Shown in pieces: positions 24,923-36,980 of a stretch of DNA of 64,000 nucleotides; within the stretch, counting starts at the first letter, position 1, and each line of letters starts with the position of its first letter. Location of the stretch: NCBI RefSeq assembly GCF_000283155.1, contig NW_004454166.1, forward strand, positions 7,066,557-7,130,556. Direction: 5' to 3'. The position numbers were made by a program, and so were the translations under genes. The DNA is from Ceratotherium simum simum. Its lineage: Eukaryota; Chordata; Mammalia; Perissodactyla; Rhinocerotidae. The notes under the pieces were generated by a model. The model did not search any database. It had not been told where the DNA came from and worked only from the letters and a program-made list of their open reading frames with translations.

Positions 24923-27900
24923 ATATTATCCTTTCAGTGAACAATAATAAAATAAGCTGTTGTCACATTTATAAAGATGTAGTACAGGAATGGAGAGTAA
25001 ATGATGGACGGAAAAAGTGTACTATGAATTCTAAACTACTATCTTATATCTCACATTATATCATTATTCATCTATATCATTTTCTATCTTATTTAAAGTT
25101 TTATAATTTTACATTTTTAAGTCTATCTACAATTTAATTTGGTAGAAGAAATTAGGTAAAAATTTAAATTATATAATGGCTAAAATCAAGGGGTTATCTA
25201 ATAAGAATAGAGAAATAACATTATCAACAATAACAAAGGAAAATGACAATAAAACAATATTTATTTATTGCTTTATCAGAACCAGCCACCATTCAAAATA
25301 TTTTATATAAATGTCTTGCATAATCTTCATAATTACTGATTAAATAAATTATAACTAATAATTATTCAATTTTGCAGATGATGATACTGCAATTTCATCT
25401 GAAGTCTATTTTGCGGGATTTAAACAGAGCTAATATTAAAAAAAAAAAAGCTGTCATACTCAAATCCTGTATTTTCTACCATTATTTATTCTGCTTTTTA
25501 TAAAACAAATGTGAACTACATCATTTCCTACTAATAAACAATTCATTCCAACAGCTATTTTTTAATCTTTATTCACTGAATTTGGAGGATTTTTTTAATA
25601 AGTATACGAGAGAAAGAATAAATTAGAAATAGCTGGTTATTAGAGTAATATGCTTCAGGCAGAACTTAAATCATATGTATTCATTATCTGACCAAAACGC
25701 AAAGATATCTGCGAAACTCTTTGTCTCAGTCCTATGTTTTATGTGATACTCTTTTATGAAGAAAATTTAGGTAAAGCTATGCATTGAGATTTCAGGCTAG
25801 AAACAATAAACTATATCTGTTGGAGGGATTTGGAAGTGATTCCAAAGCAGAAAGTATTTACAAGCCTTCAAAAATTTCCAAAGCAATTTAAGGACAGCAT
25901 ATGATAACTCAACCTCCTGGAGTTATTGAGCTGATCTATGCAGCAATAACTAAGAAAACAAAGAGCAAACAATGTTGGTATTCACTTGTTATATCATGTC
26001 ATGTAAAATATGACAGATCTTTGAGGACTTATAGCCTTGGACAGTGGAACCTTGTTAAATTGCTTCTAAGACTATCAAGAATAGGTCAGCTTTTAGGGAA
26101 CCAGAAAACAATAGAGAACTGGGGTGAGCTTGTCATATAGGGTATCATGTAAGATGAGAGGATAGAAATAAGACTATCTGCTAATGATCAAGAAAGTTCT
26201 CGAACCCCTCCTACATAAGGATTTCCTTGGTATACATGAATTGAAAAATTGACAGTTAATGCCAAAACTTTCCATGCATGCATGTACACATCCCTGTGTA
26301 CAATTAATTGACTGGATTTTTCATTTCTGTTGTTTTTGCATCATAAGGACAACATGCATTTCTTCTGCATTTTTTGCTTTTATAAAGTTGAAAGTTGCTT
26401 GGATTTTTTTTTGTTTTAAGTTTCTATGTAACTTTGATAAGGTAGGTTTTCCAAGTACTACAAGACATGAAATAGTCATACTTTTTTTCTCAAAAAAATG
26501 TTTCATGCCTTACATTGTCACATAGGTTTGATGGCTAAGTCACTTATTATTGAACTTTGGTACTTCAGGTTAAGGGAATTTAAGTTATTTCTGTAGAAGA
26601 GTTGACAGTCATTCTGTAATGATACTTGAAACCTGATGAAACCACCTAAGTGACAAATATGGGGTCCAAGTAAAGCTAACCGATTTTCAAAAGAGGGGTA
26701 AGGGAGGAAGGCTAAGAGGAAAAAGTGCTATTAATACAGTTATAAGTAGCTCAGTTTCACAAGAGATGGCAAAGATCCAAAACCATTACTCTGTGGGTTT
26801 ACACAGTAAAGTTTTCCAAAGTTTCTTCTTGAAGTATACAAAAAAGTTTGCCTCAGAGAAGGAGGTATTAACCTAAGGTCTATAAACATCCAAAACTGTG
26901 CAAGTTTTGTGGGTATTTGCATTATTTTTTACACAAAGTTTAGCCTCTTTGAGAAAGTGATAGTCCAGGGAAATCATGAAAGCAATTCTGAAAAGAGACA
27001 TTCAAATTCCCTTTGCAACAGATATCTTTGTCAAGTCATGAAGGAACAACTTAGTAAAACCTGGATCATTCTCTTCAAAAATGAGAGGGGAGTGAGAATT
27101 GTTTTAAGATAAAGAATTGCTCAAAAGCTTACTAATAATGTGGAATATCTATGTACCTATCTACCTTGGTCTTCTTTCAGTCATCTTGGCATTTTGACAT
27201 CACGCTCTGTCAGATCTATTTTTTTTAATCCCTCGGACAATAATTCATTAGTAAATGTACCAGACGGAAGAATTCTGGAGCTTTGATCCTCATTCAATAT
27301 GGTATCTGGGAGATCTAATAATTTCTAAGAAAGCATAGCTTCCTTTTCAAGCTTCTCCTTGTTAAATGATTCAAATAAAACTCCTGCTCTCAGCCTAATC
27401 TGGAGTGTAATGCATAATAAAAATAAAATTTTCTGTGGAAATAAAGTTTAATATGTTATGAATGAAAAATATTATTATGAGCAAATATTAGGGGGGATAT
27501 CAGGAGAGTGACTCTTAGTTCTCCTACCAGACTGAAGTATCAGGGGAAAAAATAACAGGAAATCTACTCAAGGTGCCGAATCTGTTCAAGAATTAATTTT
27601 ACATTTCTCAAAAAGTTATAATACATGCTAAATTTGTTTACATTTCTTAAGTTACTGCATGCATAAGAAAATAGCTGTCATAATTACGCTTGCAATTTTT
27701 ATAATTGGCAATAATAAAAGAAAGAAGTTTCATAGCATATAGAGAGGGTCAAAGAGTGACAGAACACAGAATGGTGGGGTTCAGCCTTGGGATAAAGGAA
27801 GTTAAATCAAAAACATACATGGGCATTGGAAATGCATTTTTGTAGAGAAAAAGATAAAGGTATGATTTTTTGGGTACCAAGATTAAGAACTACACAATAT

Positions 27901-29234
27901 GTTTGAAAATCTAATGATATATCTAGAATAAAAGAATCCTTGAGACAATTTTAACATGAATCACCTCTAAAATATTTCTCTTGATTGTTTCCTGGAGTGT
28001 CTACATGAGCATGTCAAGTGATATGGATCACTACCTTTCAGAGGAGAACATTTTTGTCTTTGACTATCTTTGACTTTTAGATGTTCTCTTTACATCCAGA
28101 TATAAACTGTGCCTATGCATATTCTAATCTTCTAGTTTCATTTCTTGTTCTGCCCCCCAAATGCAACATCTATTCAACTTCAAATATATGTGAAACCAGA
28201 CAAAATGGAAAGATGGAGACTAATCTCAACTGCTGGTTCCTAGTCCAAGCTCAGATCTAGAGATATAAATGAATGAATGTCAAATGAAAGCTAATAAAAA
28301 ACTCGAAACCTGGGTAAAGAAAGTGGCCAAAGATTGAGGGAAAGCAGCAGCCTCTGGTAGCAGAAGTTCCCCACCATGGTCGGAGAACAGGCTGTGGGAC
28401 AGCTTTTCTCTCAAGCACATTGCCATGGGAAGATCCCTGCCCTCTGCTGCTCCTTCTGGGCAGAAAAAAGATGCAAAGTAAGCATCACGGTGGCACCAGC
28501 ATTGTGAGGTGCAGGTAGAAATCAACATAGGATGATTCTTCTTTTCCTGTCCTTCAATCACCCGAGCATCTTAGCCAACCAAGGAGAACAGCTCTCAATG
28601 GGAGTGATTCCCTGAATCACCTAATGGGAGTGAAGCCAGAGAGGGGAATCAAGACTATGACGAAGGGAAAAGTCTCCCACCCATCAGGAGCCCTATCGGG
28701 AATCGCATGTAGATGAAGTGTATTAAGAGTCTTCAACCACAGCATTTTTGACTTCTCAATTATTTTTTTAACTCATATCATTCATTTATTATTTTTTAGA
28801 ATTTTAATAGACTTCGTGTGTGTGTGCAAGGCAGTTATCCTACCACTGTTATATTTTCTTCTTTTCATTACCCTATACTATATACTATACTATATATTCT
28901 AATATAGGATTTCTTTTTTGGTTTAAATTCTTTTGTCCTCTCTGTCAGTTCTCTTTTAATTTCATATTGTTGTATTAGCTTCTCATTAATCATTGCTTGT
29001 AGAAGAGTAACAAAAAAGAAAAAGCTTCATGCCAATTGATTCAGATGATTTAGCAGGATAAGTAACTTCCTCCCAGGAACAGAAATTTTCTTTGTCTCAA
29101 GTAAAGCACCTTAATGGAATAATGGGATATTTGGGCACAAAGTGGCCTTCGAAGCATAGCTCACATAGAAGACATTTACATTAGAGAAAGTTAATTTCAA
29201 TCAAGAAGAGATAAACAGGGATTTTTTTCTTTTT
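24921..29234. other. Intergenic DNA, mostly unrecognised
   Basis: A possible antisense MIR-type trace around 25290-25440 (ATAATCTTCATAATTACTG ... TTTGCAGATGATGATACTG). Otherwise no supported feature in this 4.3 kb. The 93-codon minus-strand frame at 28280-28561 has no recognisable domain and no supporting signal. Confidence 0.45.
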
Positions 29235-29471
29235 TTGGTGAGGAAGATTGGCCATGAGCTAACATCTATTACCAATCTTCCTCTATTTTGCTGAGGAAGA
29301 TTGGTCTTGAGCTAACATCTGTGCCCATCTTCCTCTATTTTGTATATGGGATGCCACCACAGCATGGCTTGATGAGCACTGCGTAGGTCCCCACCAGGAT
29401 CTGAACCTGTGAACCCCGGGCCAACAAAGCGAAGCATGCAAACTTAGCCACTATGCCACCAGGCCAGCCCC
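29235..29471 (-). mobile_element. ERE-type SINE, antisense
   Basis: T-rich tail, two GAGGAAGATTGG modules (at about 29240 and 29294), then TATATGGGATGCC ... GCATGGCTTGATGAGC and the head complement AGCCACTATGCCACCAGGCCAGCCCC. Head-plus-module architecture. Several CpG sites are already decayed. Confidence 0.92.
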
Positions 29472-30285
29472 CCTTATTTTTTAAGGGAAGGGAGGGAAGC
29501 CGGCAGTCGGTGCTGGAGACAGTTATCCTAAGAGATAAGGGTCAGATAGCAACAACAAAGGGCATAAGAAAGCCAGAGGAAAATTCCCCTGTATGTGTAA
29601 TGGACATCAAATTTTAGGACAGTGATGTTCCGTATGTAAGTTTTTCTTGCCACATCTATTATTATCATCTGCTGCCTCACACCTGCAGTGAGGACCATTT
29701 GCACCAGTAGCCTGTTTTAATGGTATTTATGGAGAATAAAGGAACAGTTAATTGGGAAAATGGTAATAGTAAAGAGGACAGAGAAGGAAATTTCAAAAGG
29801 GGATTTAGGTGGGCAACATTTGTGAAAGAAGCTTAAAAATGAACCAACTATTAAAATATATCCTATTTATACCAAATCATCCTGAAATTCAAAATAATTT
29901 AGAGAGTTAGAAAATCTCAAAGTTCATTTGATTATACAGTTTTCTTATTTAGACATAAAGGGCATCTGTAGACTGCTGAAGGTTTAGAATCATCTGGAAT
30001 ATATGTCACAAAAGACTCTAATTTTCAAAGAAATTATTTTATTTATTGTCTCTAATTTAATGAATAAATGGATCTGGAAAAAAAAAAGTATAGTCCTAAA
30101 CTATATTCAATATGTTCTGTTTATCTCTTCAGAAACTTCTCTTTCGTGGCATTTCCCCCTACTTATACATACTTGAATGTAAGTATATTCAAAACATATA
30201 TTTTCCTAAACCCAGCATAACTGGATATCAATGGGACCCCTTTAACTTTTTCTAGGTATAGTTGATAAGTCTTTCCTAGAATTAT
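29472..30285. other. Intergenic DNA, nothing recognised
   Basis: No supported feature. A short purine-rich patch follows the ERE. Confidence 0.5.
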
Positions 30286-30286
30286 G

Positions 30287-30690
30287 TGGGAGGGGCATAT
30301 CCGTTTTCCAGGGCTTCCACAATAAAGTACCACAGACTGGGCAGCCTAAACAAGAGAAATTTATTTTCCCACAGTTCTGGAAGCTAGAAGTCTGAGATCA
30401 GGGGTCTGTAGTGTTCATTTCTTCTGAGACGTCTCTCCTTGGCTTGCAGATGGCCATCTTTGCCCTCTTTCTTCACATGGTCTCTCCTCTGTGTCCTAAC
30501 CTCCTCTTCTTATTATAGGGACATCAGTCGTGTCGGATAGGGGCCCACCATAATGACCTCATTTAACCAAAAAAACTTCCTCAATGTCCCTGTCTCTAAA
30601 TATAGTCACATTCTGAGGTACTGGGGTTAGGATTTCAACATATGAATTTAGGGGGGAACAATTATGCCCATGAAAGGAGGTGTATGAGAC
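30287..30690 (-). mobile_element. MLT1-type MaLR (ERVL-related) LTR, antisense
   Basis: Antisense MLT1 pattern: CCAGGGCTTCCACAATAAAG TACCACAGACTGGG, ACAGTTCTGGAAGCTAGAAG, CTTCACATGGTCTCTCC, ACATCAGTCGTGTCGGATAGG, CATTCTGAGGTACTGGGGTT, ending near ATTTAGGGGGGAACAATTATG. It is about 400 bp, near full LTR length, with an internal deletion in the middle. No internal retroviral sequence is attached, so it is a solo LTR. It is an ancient non-autonomous element. Confidence 0.85.
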
Positions 30691-31059
30691 TGGTTTATTT
30701 TATGGTTTTAATCATTCAGAATACTAATGTGGTGGGTTTGGAACTCACAGCTTCAGTAGGGGAATTTGTACACACTCTTTTGGTAGAAATGGCTGCATCT
30801 GGGGAGAAGCTTTAACATCTTACTTGACTCTGGTCTGATTATATTCCAGGACTACCATGAAGATGTATTGAAAGTTCTACCACCCTGGAGAGTGCAATAT
30901 CCATTCAGTGGGTGATTTTCTTTTCAAAAAAGTTGTTTGCCAGCTCTAATTTTGAATGAACACACTATTCACAATGGTGAAAACATCAATTAAAAGAAAA
31001 TCTACTCTCCATACTATGTGTGTCTATTTCCATGTGTGTTCTGACCTAATTCACTACCT
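30691..31059. other. Intergenic DNA, nothing recognised
   Basis: No supported feature between the LTR and the L2-like fragment. Confidence 0.5.
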
Positions 31060-31440
31060 ACACACAGTTGTCTGTGGTTTCTAACTAAAATCTAAATCAA
31101 TCAATATCAGTCCATATCATTTCCCTTTAATGGATCACTTTTGAATTTCAAATATTCTTTCAATAGAATGCAAACTATTTACCATCTGGTCCTAACTTAT
31201 TTTTCACTCTTACTCCCATTATTTTTCCACCTTTCTTCTTTAATCTAACAATATATGTCAATATTCCTTTTATTCCAATACACACTTTTTGCTTCCCTTC
31301 CTTGTTGTTTTTATTGTACTATTTACTTGATCTGGAACGTCATTTTCTTTTGTGGTATCTGTCAAACATTTCTATATCCCTCAGTGTCCATACTTAGGCA
31401 GCTAGCTTCACATCAAGTTTCCAGTCCATCTTCTATAATC
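31060..31440 (+). mobile_element. Probable L2 LINE 3' fragment, sense
   Basis: GAATGCAAACTATTTACCATCTGGTCC, TTCACTCTTACTCCC and ACTTGATCTGGAACGTCATTTTC follow the order of the L2 3' end, where similar text encodes the last part of the reverse transcriptase and the tail. Strong divergence fits an element of that age. Confidence 0.5.
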
Positions 31441-31584
31441 TGAGCCTAAGGCTCCAGATGGGCATCTACTAGAGAAATATTGAGCTCTCCTTATCTTCAT
31501 AAGCAGGAATCAGGGTTAGTATCGATAGCAGTATAATTCTTCCAAAGGAATAGTGTTTAAATTCTCCATCAGTTCTTCTCATCA

Positions 31585-32060
31585 GGGTTGGCTTCATTGA
31601 CCAGTGAAGTTGCATGGGGCCCAGCACTCAAAAGGGCCCTGCACTTGGGGTTTAATGTTCTCCAGTCATCATTTTGAAATTCTCAGCTTTGCATTTCTGT
31701 TTTGTAAATGAGTCCTACCAGACAATGCAGGATTGGAGTGGGTGGGGTCCGATTTTAGTGAGGGCCCTGCACGACCCGGGGACTGAGCAAGGTGGCGGCT
31801 ATCCCTAACTCAGGCAGGCAGCTCCATGGTGCCTTCCAAGGGGATCTGGTGGGGGCCTCTCACCCACTCACCATCCAGATACTGAGCGCATCCCTTCATG
31901 GAAATTGCCATCCCTTGGGGGTCTGCAAGGCTCAGGGTGGTGGGCTCTGGGAAAAAGGAAACTGATAGCCTGCCCCCAGCCAGGGCCCTGCATTTTCATT
32001 TTGCACTGGATCCCTCAAATTATACAGTCAACCATGCCTCCAGTGAAACCCCCAGCAAAG
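31585..32060. repeat. GC-rich unclassified repeat-like block
   Basis: Clearly more GC-rich than its surroundings. The motif AGGGCCCTGCA occurs three times (at about 31643, 31761 and 31984). The first copy is followed by CTTGGGGTTTAATG, and the last by TTTTCATTTTGCACTGG. This pattern recalls a dispersed mammalian repeat that I cannot name with certainty. The 63-codon frame at 31898-32089 shows no domain and is treated as chance. Confidence 0.45.
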
Positions 32061-32369
32061 ACCTTCTCATACCAATTATTCTAAGGTAATAGGAGCTCCT
32101 TTTCTCCCAGCTACTCACACAGTTCAACATTTAAAATTAAACAAGAGCAAGACAGAGGTGTAAAAGGCACTCCACAGCCACCGATTATACTTTTTTCTCT
32201 TGAATCGTTTCAATAAATCTTGTCATTGTGTTAAACTGAGTTAATACAGTTCTGAAGGTAAGATTTGTACATATCTGAATAATTAGAAACCACATATCAG
32301 TGTAATCTGAGAAAAAATGTTCTATATATAAGCTCTAAAGGGACATTTCATCATAGTGTGGTACACAGA

Positions 32370-32525
32370 ACGCTTCCAGATTCTGGACCTGCCACTTTCT
32401 AGATGTCTATTCTTGCAACATGCTTTGGTTCCCAAATATCATATTTTCATTATTTATTGTTTTTTATTTGTTTAAACCTAAACATATGCCTGAAATAAAA
32501 TAGATGCTCAATAAATTTTAATTAC
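32370..32525 (+). mobile_element. MIR SINE fragment, sense
   Basis: TTCTGGACCTGCCACTTTCTAG, then a degenerate middle and the end ATAAAATAGATGCTCAATAAAT, which is the typical MIR 3' end. Confidence 0.7.
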
Positions 32526-33129
32526 CTTCTTACTCTAAAACAATTATCTTCTATTATTAACTCAGAAAATCACATTGAACTGCTAATTGGCTCATAAAAT
32601 ATATCACATAGGAAATAAACGCATTGACACAGAAAGAATAAAATTAATTATCATAATTAAGTAAGAAATTTAGAGTTTCCAGGAGGATCTGAAGAAAGGG
32701 TAGATAGAGCCTTAGAGAGAGGGGGGACAAGCAGAAGATGATGTCATGGCACACTGTAAGTGTTGATGGTTAGTGTGAATTACTGAAAGAATTTTTAAGA
32801 AGATGGGTGAACTCTTCATTATATAGTAATGGCATATAGTACCCTTCAATAAAATATCTCCCAATGCTCAATAAAACTCACAACTACATAAAGCCTTGGG
32901 CAGTAATTTTAAGAGTGACAAAGTAAAGGGTGATCTACTGAAGAAGGGCACCACGGTGCAGACCATCGACAACCCATGAGCCTGGTGTAGTCCAACAACA
33001 GTGTTAATTCACCACAAGTAAGAACTCAACCCAAATATGTAAGCTTCCTGTACCACCTTTGCTGCACAGAAAATAATGAACTATCATGAAAAATATCACT
33101 TAGATAGCATTAAATAAGCAATAGACACT
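32526..33129. other. Intergenic DNA, nothing recognised
   Basis: A short less AT-rich stretch at 32935-33010 looks codon-like for about 10 residues but is closed by a stop and has no flanking support. Confidence 0.5.
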
Positions 33130-33300
33130 ATTATATACAACATAAAACTACTCTAAAATGGCTACTATTAACATACAGATAAGGATCCTAAGGCACAGAA
33201 AGGTGATTTGCACACTATCACACAGGATATAAGTGGGACAGCCTGGATTTGAACCATGACTCTTCATCTCCAGAGCCTGTGCTCTTAACCTCCACATCAC
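33130..33300 (-). mobile_element. MIR SINE, antisense
   Basis: Antisense MIR order: CATACAGATAAGGATCCTAAGG, GATTTGCACACTATCACACAGG, GCCTGGATTTGAACCATGAC, then CTCCAGAGCCTGTGCTCTTAACC, all typical of MIR read backwards. Confidence 0.83.
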
Positions 33301-33312
33301 AAGATCTCTCTC

Positions 33313-33512
33313 NNNNNNNNNNNNNNNNNNNNNNNNNNNNNNNNNNNNNNNNNNNNNNNNNNNNNNNNNNNNNNNNNNNNNNNNNNNNNNNNNNNNNNNN
33401 NNNNNNNNNNNNNNNNNNNNNNNNNNNNNNNNNNNNNNNNNNNNNNNNNNNNNNNNNNNNNNNNNNNNNNNNNNNNNNNNNNNNNNNNNNNNNNNNNNNN
33501 NNNNNNNNNNNN
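33313..33512. other. Assembly gap (200 N) inside a CT microsatellite
   Basis: Exactly 200 N. The left edge reads ATCTCTCTC and the right edge is (CT)14 at 33513-33540. The gap therefore almost certainly lies within a CT/GA repeat that could not be assembled, and its true length is unknown. Any frame drawn across it (33249-33560) is meaningless. Confidence 0.97.
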
Positions 33513-33540
<28 letters not shown>

Positions 33541-33543
<3 letters not shown>

Positions 33544-36500
33544 CTGATTCAGTTTCCTGATATAGGTGAATGGGGTGTCAGTTTTTCCCCAGATAATATC
33601 TGACTTTTGCTAACTTGGATCTTTCTCTCTTTTACTTAATCAACATGGGGAAATAGGTAGCCAGAAGTGCAAAACCATTGTAATGCATTTCTTTTTCCCC
33701 CACAATAGGTTAGGAGTCACATCTTTTTTCTCTCTCTCAGTTGCTTGGGGCAGTGCACATTTCTTATGGCCCAGCAGCAATAAGATTATGGATTTTTGAA
33801 TCAGTTTATATTAAACTTATTTTTATGTTTATTTCAGCCTGAGATTTGTATCTTTTCAAGTGATATGTAAGTGATATTATTTGTTCATGATGGTTCAATA
33901 TACATAATATTTTCCAATTATTATTTCATTTTCCAGTTATATCCAAATTTTCCAATTATTTCCAATAATTATTTTAGCTTCTACACCATTTTTCATGGTA
34001 TGTTGTTTGAAAAAAATGGTAAAAGGGTCTAGAAGAGACTTTTCACTTACTACTGCATTGCTGGGACTGTTACTGAGGACTCCACAACATAATATTTGAC
34101 AGGTAATGTTTATTTGATAGGTGACATTATACAAAGCAGAAAAACCAGAGGCAGAGACAACACAGCAAACCTGTCTGGATTGTGTTTCACTCATGAATGT
34201 AAGTAAGTAAGCTTTCCGTGGCTGTGGCAGTTAAAACAAGGCAAGGCTCTTGTCACTGCTGAAATTCTTTTTTTTTTCAGTTTGTTCAGAAATTCATTTT
34301 GTTTACTTTAGAGCTAATGAGTCAGTGTTTCTAGCAAAGACAGAAAACAGGGTCACACAAAGTGTAGGAAACTGCATAGAGTGTACATAAATTATTTTTG
34401 TATCTTCGACTAAAGATAAAAACATAAATTTTCATATTGATGTATACTAAAAAAACAAAATTTATTAAACACCTAGTACGTGTCAGGAAATATGAGCCTT
34501 ATCACAGCACTCTCTTTCTCTGCTTAAATTGTCTTAATATATTTTCCTGATCTACCCTAAAAATACGCTCCACCATTCTGCTCTTTATTCTCCCTGCTCT
34601 GACTTCATTAACATAATCATATTCTCCCTGTATTTGATTTTATGTTTTCATTAAAAAAATGACTGTTGATTAGTTAATCACCCTTTTCTCCCTACCTCTC
34701 AGGAGTCAGCCTGCCTGAGAGAGCACTCAAGCAAGCTTCCTCCTCTGGACTGTAAGTTCAATAGGGTAGGCTCTGCCCCTCTTTGTTGAGGGGGATGAGG
34801 AGCCTGAAGCCTCAACTGACGAGTGTACTGCTGGACCTCATTCAAATGGCCTGGGGACTGCACTGGTGGATTCAGACAAACAGTAGCGGCCTTTGCAGTA
34901 TGAAATCTTGACGTTTAATTGTATATATGTAGCTTTACCTTGTATCGCAGGAGATGCTGAAGCTGAATGCAGTCTTCCTTAGGCATTGTTGAACAAAACA
35001 ACACGTGCTGCTTTTTTTAAAGCTGCTGATTTGAATGAGCGCCTCAGAGCAATTACTGTGAGCTTCTAGCTTTAACTTGTCAGTGCTCCTTGCTGGGCAG
35101 CGCTAGACAGGTTACCCCCATTCCACTTGGGATTAGAAGTCAGGTAGGGAACAGGAAATATTCACCTTAGGTGCATGCAGTTGTCCCCGGACACAATAAT
35201 CAGGGTCTTATGTGGTCTCGAGTTAATTCTAAATTATGTCTGAGACCAAACATGAGTTTTCCCATGAAAAGGTATTAGATTTTATTAAAACATAAATAGA
35301 AAGAAATGGTGGTTCTTATTGCAAAAATATGCCGATTTCTTAAGCCAAGTTAGTTAAAATATCCATGAAATCATTGCAAACCCAAAGGATAAGAAAACAA
35401 TTTAAAAGGCCTGAGATTGGGGCCCTGCCTCTGGAAATCAAGTTTGCAAATAAATCAACAGAGAACTAGAGTGGATTCTGTCTTACTGTCAGAATAAAAA
35501 CAAAACAAAAGAAGAGAGAAAATAACTAAGCTAAAAGTGGAGAGAGGTTTCCTTAAGAGAAATGAGGAAACATTAAGAGACAGATTGGATACATATGAAA
35601 TGAAAAATGAGCTACTGATGGCCAGAATAGGCCAATATACAAGGAAAATGTAGGCTTACATTTAACTGTTTTTAAGGAAGACATTAGACAATGTCTCTTA
35701 ATTTTTAATATGGTCCAGGATTAAGAGTGCAGCGGATTCACGGGGCAGATCTCTTTTGGCACAAACATGGGATTCAAAAGGAAAGTGGAAATTAAGTGGT
35801 TTGATTATACCAGATTCTTTTCACTCTTTAGGAGACAATTTGCACATGTGGGTTTTTTCCGTTCAGGTATTTTAAATAAAGCACTATATCAAATATCAAA
35901 TGTTTAAGTCAATTTAGTTTAAGTTCAAAATTCGTCGATTCTGAAATAGACTATAGTTTTGATGATGATAAGTATTAGATTTTTTTCTCTATTCACTATC
36001 CATCACTCAGATACCATTGAGTCTCTGATATGATCCTTAATACTACTGAATTTACGTTCTAGAACATAAATTTTCCTGGGAAACGTTGAGAGCTAGGATG
36101 ATTTTTTTTTTTAAATATCTGGGAGTATGGGGCTAGTGCTATAATAATTTTATTTCATGTTAGATGAACTCTTTAAAAGTGATATTCACGAGAGGCTTGG
36201 CATTGGATTTAAACAACTTCTGACGTCCTAAGTTGTTTAGGACCCCTTCACAGAGAAACACCTAAGATTGAAATTGCTGTTGAACCCCAGCTTTACCAAG
36301 GCTCTTCTCCAAATTAACCCATCATTTCAGTCCACCAGCCATTTCCCGAAGTTCCAGCAGTGAGCACCTTCACTGAGGCTTTTGGCACTTGACGCCAATG
36401 CCAAAACTGCTCAGTTAACCTGACGCCAAATTCTTGCACAGAAATTGAGATGATAAATGTTCACTGCTGTTTGAGCTCATTAAGATTTGGTATAATTTAT

Positions 36501-36980
36501 TACTCAGCAATAGTAAGTGATGGACACAGCCAAGGGTTTACATAAAAAGCTTTGGCTTGACTTCCAATGTCCTGCTTTGGCGAGCTAGCCTGGACCATGC
36601 TGTGAATTCTTTTACCCAAACTTGAGGTCCTCAGTTCTAAAACAATGCAGTCAAAAGGCTTGCCATGATTCTAACCCCTCATGTAAGTCTTGGATGGTAA
36701 AATCTGCATAAATTTAGACAAGGAGAAACAACAAACTGGAACAAACCATTCCACTCAGATTTATCCTGTTCAAACCCAGTTGTAAATATTTTTTTACATT
36801 TTTTCACAGCTGTGAACGAAACATTTTATTCCACATTATTCTTCTTACTATCACTCTGGTACAAAAGAAATCGACAGTATTTGTGCATTTATTTCACTAT
36901 GAAACACTTCACTGAAACACGTATTATTTCTGATATTTGTCTATCACCTGCAGTGTGGGCAAAAAAAAAAACAGTTTTCT
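33541..36980. other. Repeat-poor intergenic block; candidate conserved noncoding DNA
   Basis: This is the longest stretch without a recognisable transposable element. Two parts are less AT-rich and look like single-copy sequence: about 34690-35130 and about 36180-36680. The second holds two copies of TGACGCCAA at 36390-36398 and 36421-36429. No exon, splice-site pair or long frame is visible. Whether it is conserved cannot be seen from one genome. A poly(A) at 36961-36971 abuts the next L1. Confidence 0.35.

Noticed and set aside
28280..28561. 93-codon minus-strand frame
   Set aside because: No recognisable domain, no splice or promoter context, and a length that is expected by chance.
32935..33010. 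Short codon-like stretch, possible exon
   Set aside because: Only about 10 plausible residues before a stop, and no flanking splice pair or neighbouring exon was seen.
33249..33560. 103-codon frame
   Set aside because: It spans 200 unknown bases and a CT microsatellite.
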